57,554 nt of DNA from Komagataeibacter swingsii (lineage in GTDB: Bacteria > Pseudomonadota > Alphaproteobacteria > Acetobacterales > Acetobacteraceae): positions 1 to 57,554 of the forward strand of contig NZ_NKUB01000017.1 of assembly GCF_003207895.1 (NCBI RefSeq), read 5' to 3'. The notes below the pieces were generated by a model. The model did not search any database and was not told where the DNA came from. It was given only the letters and a program-made list of their open reading frames with translations. Position 1 is the stretch's first letter. Every line of letters starts with the position of its first letter. Both the position numbers and the translations under genes were made by a program. Positions 54,554 through 57,554 of the stretch are shown one piece after another.

Positions 54554-57500
54554 ATGGCGGCTGGATGTTTCGCGTGGCGCAGGGGTGGAACCGCAACCGG
54601 GTTGCGTATGTGGTTGCTTTCCGCAACCTGCCTGGCCATTATGGTCCCGTATAAATCTTATGCAGATTGCAGTGGAACTACCGGGGTAGTCACCTGCACC
54701 GGCACCACCTCGACCATAATTGGTACGGGGCAATCTGATACGATTAGCAGCCTTACCATTGGTTCGACAGCGCAGGTCAATACATCCGGCACCGCAATCA
54801 GCATGGGTTCCGGTACATCTTCAGGCAGTAACACTATTGATATTGCTGGTTCCGTGACGGGTGCGGGCCAGGGCAACGGACCATATGGAAATGGGCCGAA
54901 TGTTGTTGAATTCGGGGGGGATACCAACGTAACTGTCAGTTCGACTGGCAGCATTATCCAGTCTGGTGGCGCAAGTAATGGTGAAGCGATCAATCCAACT
55001 GGCGGTAACAATATCATAACCAACTATGGTCTTATAGAAACATCTACCAGTTCAGCGATGTGGTTTCAAGGAACTGATGCCACTACCGACAGTATTCCAA
55101 ATGTAATAGACAATTATGGGACAATCACGGCAGGGAATTCTATTGTTATAGGGAATTCAAGTAGCAGTACTATTTATTTCACCAATGAATCGGGCGCTAC
55201 GGTTAACGGTAACATTACCCTTGGATCATCCGGCAACCTGAAGAATATTGTTACCTTTTATGAAGGGTCTACGGTCAACGGAAGTGTTTCTGGTGGTGGC
55301 AGCGCAGCGACCCTGAACCTGACGGGTGATAATGGAACGGATGCCCTGACGGATGAGGTGAGCGGGTTCGGTACCCTCAACAAGGATGGGACGGGGGAGT
55401 GGGTCGTCGGGACGGAAAAAGCGCCGTTGACATCGCTCAGCCCCACCCTCGCCGTCAATGTGAATGACGGTACGCTGGTCCTGGCCGGCGATACCAGCGT
55501 GACGCAGGCGACGGTCAAAATCAATTCTGGCGGCACGCTGCAACTGGGGCAGGGTGGTACCACCGGATGGATTGATGGCATCACCTACGATAATGGTACG
55601 CTTGCCTTTGACCGATCGGATACGAATACCTTCGCCAGTGACATTGCCAATAATACGAGCCTGGACCCCGCAGGCAAAGGCGGTGTCGTGCAGGAGGGTA
55701 CTGGCACGACGATCCTGACCGGCACCAATACCTATAGTGGCGGTACGGTCATTACTGCCGGAACGCTTCAGATCGGGGATGGCGGTACCAGCGGGTCGAT
55801 TACCGGCAATGTCACCAACGACAGCAATCTGGTCTTTGACCGTTCCGACGCCACCACGTTTGCCGGGGATATTTCCGGCAGCGGGAATGTCAGCCAGATT
55901 GGCGCTGGCGCCGCAACGCTGAGCGGCGTCATTTCCGGTACACAAAGCCTGACCCAGGCGGGAACCGGCTCTACGATCCTGACAAATGCCGATACCTATT
56001 CCGGAACGACCACGATCTCCCAGGGCAGCCTGCAACTGGGCGATGGACAGACCAGTGGCACGATCGCGAATACAGCCGCCATTGTTGATAACGGCAACCT
56101 CACAGTCGATAATCCGGCCGCCACGACCTTGTCACAGGTCATTTCCGGCACAGGTAGCCTGACCCAGAGCGGTAGCGGCACAACGACGCTGACGTCAGTC
56201 GATACCTATTCAGGCGCCACCACGATCCAGAACGGCACGCTGGCGCTTGACGGGGCCGGCAGCATCGCGGCCTCAGACGGTGTGCATGACAACGGTACGT
56301 TCGATGTGTCCGGTGTCAGCGCTTCCGGAACGACCGTGAATGCACTGGATGGAAGTGGCGCGCTCGTGCTGGGTGACAAAAACCTGACTATTGCAGATGG
56401 TAATACTACCTTCGGTAACGTCTTCAGCGGCCAGGCCAGTGGCACGGGAGGTAGCCTGACCATTGCGAGCGGCACCGAAACGCTGTCGGGCGCCAATAGC
56501 TATACCGGTGGCACCACGGTGGATTCCGGAGCCGGACTGGACCTTACCGGGTCAGTGGGGCAGGGAACGGTCAGCAACGCCGGGACACTCGATGTGGCTG
56601 GCGGCACGGTCGGGGGGGATATCTCCAATACCGGCACCGCCACCCTGACAAATGGCATCGTTACGGGTGCGCTCGACAACGGGGCAGGTGCCACGGCCAC
56701 TGCGACGGGTGGAACAATTGGTAGTGTCGTAAACGAAGGCGCCCTGACACTGGGAGCGGGCAACACCGTTTCCGGCAATGTGACGAATGGCTCAAGCGGC
56801 ACGCTGACACTGGATGGTGATACCGTTGATGGCACGGTCGCCGATAACGGCACGCTGGCCGTCACGGCCAATGGTGGCACGGCAGGCTCCCTGTCGGGCA
56901 GTGGCGCGGGCACGCTGGCCGGCGGCCTGACCCTGACCAGTGCGGCCGATACCTATGCCGGCGCGCTTTCGGGCACGAGCGGCCTGACGGTTGCAGGCGG
57001 CACGGAAACCCTGTCGGGTGCCAATACCTATACAGGCGGCACGACGGTTGCCTCGGGCGCCGGGCTGGACCTGTCGGGCAGCGTTGCGGGCAACGTGTCG
57101 GATAACGGCACGACCACGCTGGATGGCGGCACGGTTGGTGGCACGATCGCCGATAACGGCACGCTGGCCGTCACGGCCAATGGCGGCACGGCAGGCTCCC
57201 TGTCGGGCAGTGGCGCGGGCACGCTGGCCGGCGGCCTGACCCTGACCAGTGCGGCCGATACCTATGCCGGCGCGCTTTCGGGCACGGGCGGCCTGACGGT
57301 TGCTGGCGGCACGGAAACCCTGTCGGGTGCCAATATCTATACAGGCGGCACGACGGTTGCCTCGGGCGCCGGGCTGGACCTGTCGGGCAGCGTTGCGGGC
57401 AACGTGGCGGATAACGGCACGACCACGCTGGATGGCGGCACGGTTGGTGGCACGATCGCCGATAACGGCACGCTGGCCGTCACGGCCAATGGCGGCACGG

Positions 57501-57554
57501 CAGGCTCCCTGTCGGGCAGTGGCGCGGGCACGCTGGCCGGCGGCCTGACCCTGA
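54554..57554 (+). CDS. Giant autotransporter adhesin-like protein, N-terminal 1000 residues (cut by window edge)
   Basis: The frame is open for 1000 codons to the window end. A long signal peptide runs to about KSYADCSG (residue 38), with a basic start and a hydrophobic core LWLLSATC-like stretch. Two Cys close together (residues 39 and about 49) follow. The rest is Gly/Thr/Ser-rich beta-helix sequence with no Lys/Arg-rich loops. Autotransporter-associated strand repeats (PATR type) are plain: LTGTNTYSGGTVITAGTLQI, LSGANSYTGGTTVDSGAGLD and similar. From 56840 the DNA itself is repeated every 309 bases. The barrel that would anchor it lies beyond the window. Likely surface protein; ligand unknown. 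Confidence 0.88.
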   Translation, partial: MAAGCFAWRRGGTATGLRMWLLSATCLAIMVPYKSYADCSGTTGVVTCTGTTSTIIGTGQSDTISSLTIGSTAQVNTSGTAISMGSGTSSGSNTIDIAGSVTGAGQGNGPYGNGPNVVEFGGDTNVTVSSTGSIIQSGGASNGEAINPTGGNNIITNYGLIETSTSSAMWFQGTDATTDSIPNVIDNYGTITAGNSIVIGNSSSSTIYFTNESGATVNGNITLGSSGNLKNIVTFYEGSTVNGSVSGGGSAATLNLTGDNGTDALTDEVSGFGTLNKDGTGEWVVGTEKAPLTSLSPTLAVNVNDGTLVLAGDTSVTQATVKINSGGTLQLGQGGTTGWIDGITYDNGTLAFDRSDTNTFASDIANNTSLDPAGKGGVVQEGTGTTILTGTNTYSGGTVITAGTLQIGDGGTSGSITGNVTNDSNLVFDRSDATTFAGDISGSGNVSQIGAGAATLSGVISGTQSLTQAGTGSTILTNADTYSGTTTISQGSLQLGDGQTSGTIANTAAIVDNGNLTVDNPAATTLSQVISGTGSLTQSGSGTTTLTSVDTYSGATTIQNGTLALDGAGSIAASDGVHDNGTFDVSGVSASGTTVNALDGSGALVLGDKNLTIADGNTTFGNVFSGQASGTGGSLTIASGTETLSGANSYTGGTTVDSGAGLDLTGSVGQGTVSNAGTLDVAGGTVGGDISNTGTATLTNGIVTGALDNGAGATATATGGTIGSVVNEGALTLGAGNTVSGNVTNGSSGTLTLDGDTVDGTVADNGTLAVTANGGTAGSLSGSGAGTLAGGLTLTSAADTYAGALSGTSGLTVAGGTETLSGANTYTGGTTVASGAGLDLSGSVAGNVSDNGTTTLDGGTVGGTIADNGTLAVTANGGTAGSLSGSGAGTLAGGLTLTSAADTYAGALSGTGGLTVAGGTETLSGANIYTGGTTVASGAGLDLSGSVAGNVADNGTTTLDGGTVGGTIADNGTLAVTANGGTAGSLSGSGAGTLAGGLTL
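56840..57554 (+). repeat. 309-bp (103-residue) tandem repeats inside the autotransporter gene
   Basis: The motif GCCGATAACGGCACGCTGGC begins at 56840, 57149 and 57458, exactly 309 bases apart. Two full copies and the start of a third are visible and differ at only a few positions; more may lie beyond the edge. Each copy codes for 103 residues, so copy number changes keep the reading frame. Confidence 0.93.

Noticed and set aside
55226-57531. Several minus-strand frames rich in Pro/Ala/Val
   Set aside because: Mirror image of the Gly/Thr-rich autotransporter repeats on the plus strand.

Overview
The window looks like a chromosome segment of a diazotrophic alphaproteobacterium, most likely an acetic acid bacterium (Acetobacteraceae, Gluconacetobacter/Komagataeibacter-like). 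Reasons: a contiguous nif-fix-mod cluster of the alphaproteobacterial type, with an oxygen-sensitive type NifA, no nifL, FixABCX, FdxN/FdxB, and an O2-linked heme-PAS c-di-GMP enzyme next to it; high-GC coding sequence; many TonB receptors; and large autotransporters. The genus is an inference.

Layout. 1-318: edge of an IS1182-type transposase. 383-6211: a small catabolic/uptake locus (GntR regulator, divergent Asp/Glu/hydantoin racemase-family protein, TonB receptor, NCS1 permease) with two matching operator/promoter units. 6.2-11.1 kb: a gap with an 8-bp tandem repeat, MFS transporter, phosphoribosyltransferase plus erythromycin-esterase-like pair, ChaB, IS5 debris. 11.4-16.8 kb: TonB receptor, then a probable periplasmic amine-oxidation operon (Tat-exported FAD amine oxidase, cytochrome c, exported Rid protein). 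16.9-18.5 kb: a broken IS427-group element, an IS3 scrap and a 53-aa gene. 18.7-52.8 kb: the nitrogen-fixation island. 52.8-57.5 kb: decayed autotransporter, a hairpin-rich repeat, and the start of a large intact autotransporter that runs off the edge.

Nitrogen-fixation island. modABC-rpoN (minus strand) is divergent from nifA. Then come five plus-strand units: nifB-fdxN-LRV-nifZ-nifT-SIR2; a TonB receptor; nifHDKENX-DUF269-DUF683-fdxB-nifQ; iscA-nifUSVW; fixABCX-modD-mop. Sigma-54 -24/-12 promoters (TGGCAY..TTGC) are readable before modA, nifB, nifH, iscA and fixA. Exact NifA upstream sites (TGT-N10-ACA) lie before nifB, nifH and fixA, the last inside nifW; a one-base-off version lies before iscA. 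Together the genes supply molybdate (ModABC, ModD, Mop, NifQ), Fe-S clusters (NifU, NifS, IscA), homocitrate (NifV), FeMo-co assembly (NifB, E, N, X), nitrogenase (NifHDK), and low-potential electrons (FixABCX, ferredoxins).

Most notable: a SIR2-like protein co-translated with nifT in which the expected catalytic Asn is Trp; rpoN placed inside a sigma-54-driven molybdate operon; strong non-terminator RNA hairpins in all three junctions after nifH, nifD and nifK; a terminator-bounded TonB receptor inside the nif island; and the amine oxidase/cytochrome c/Rid operon.
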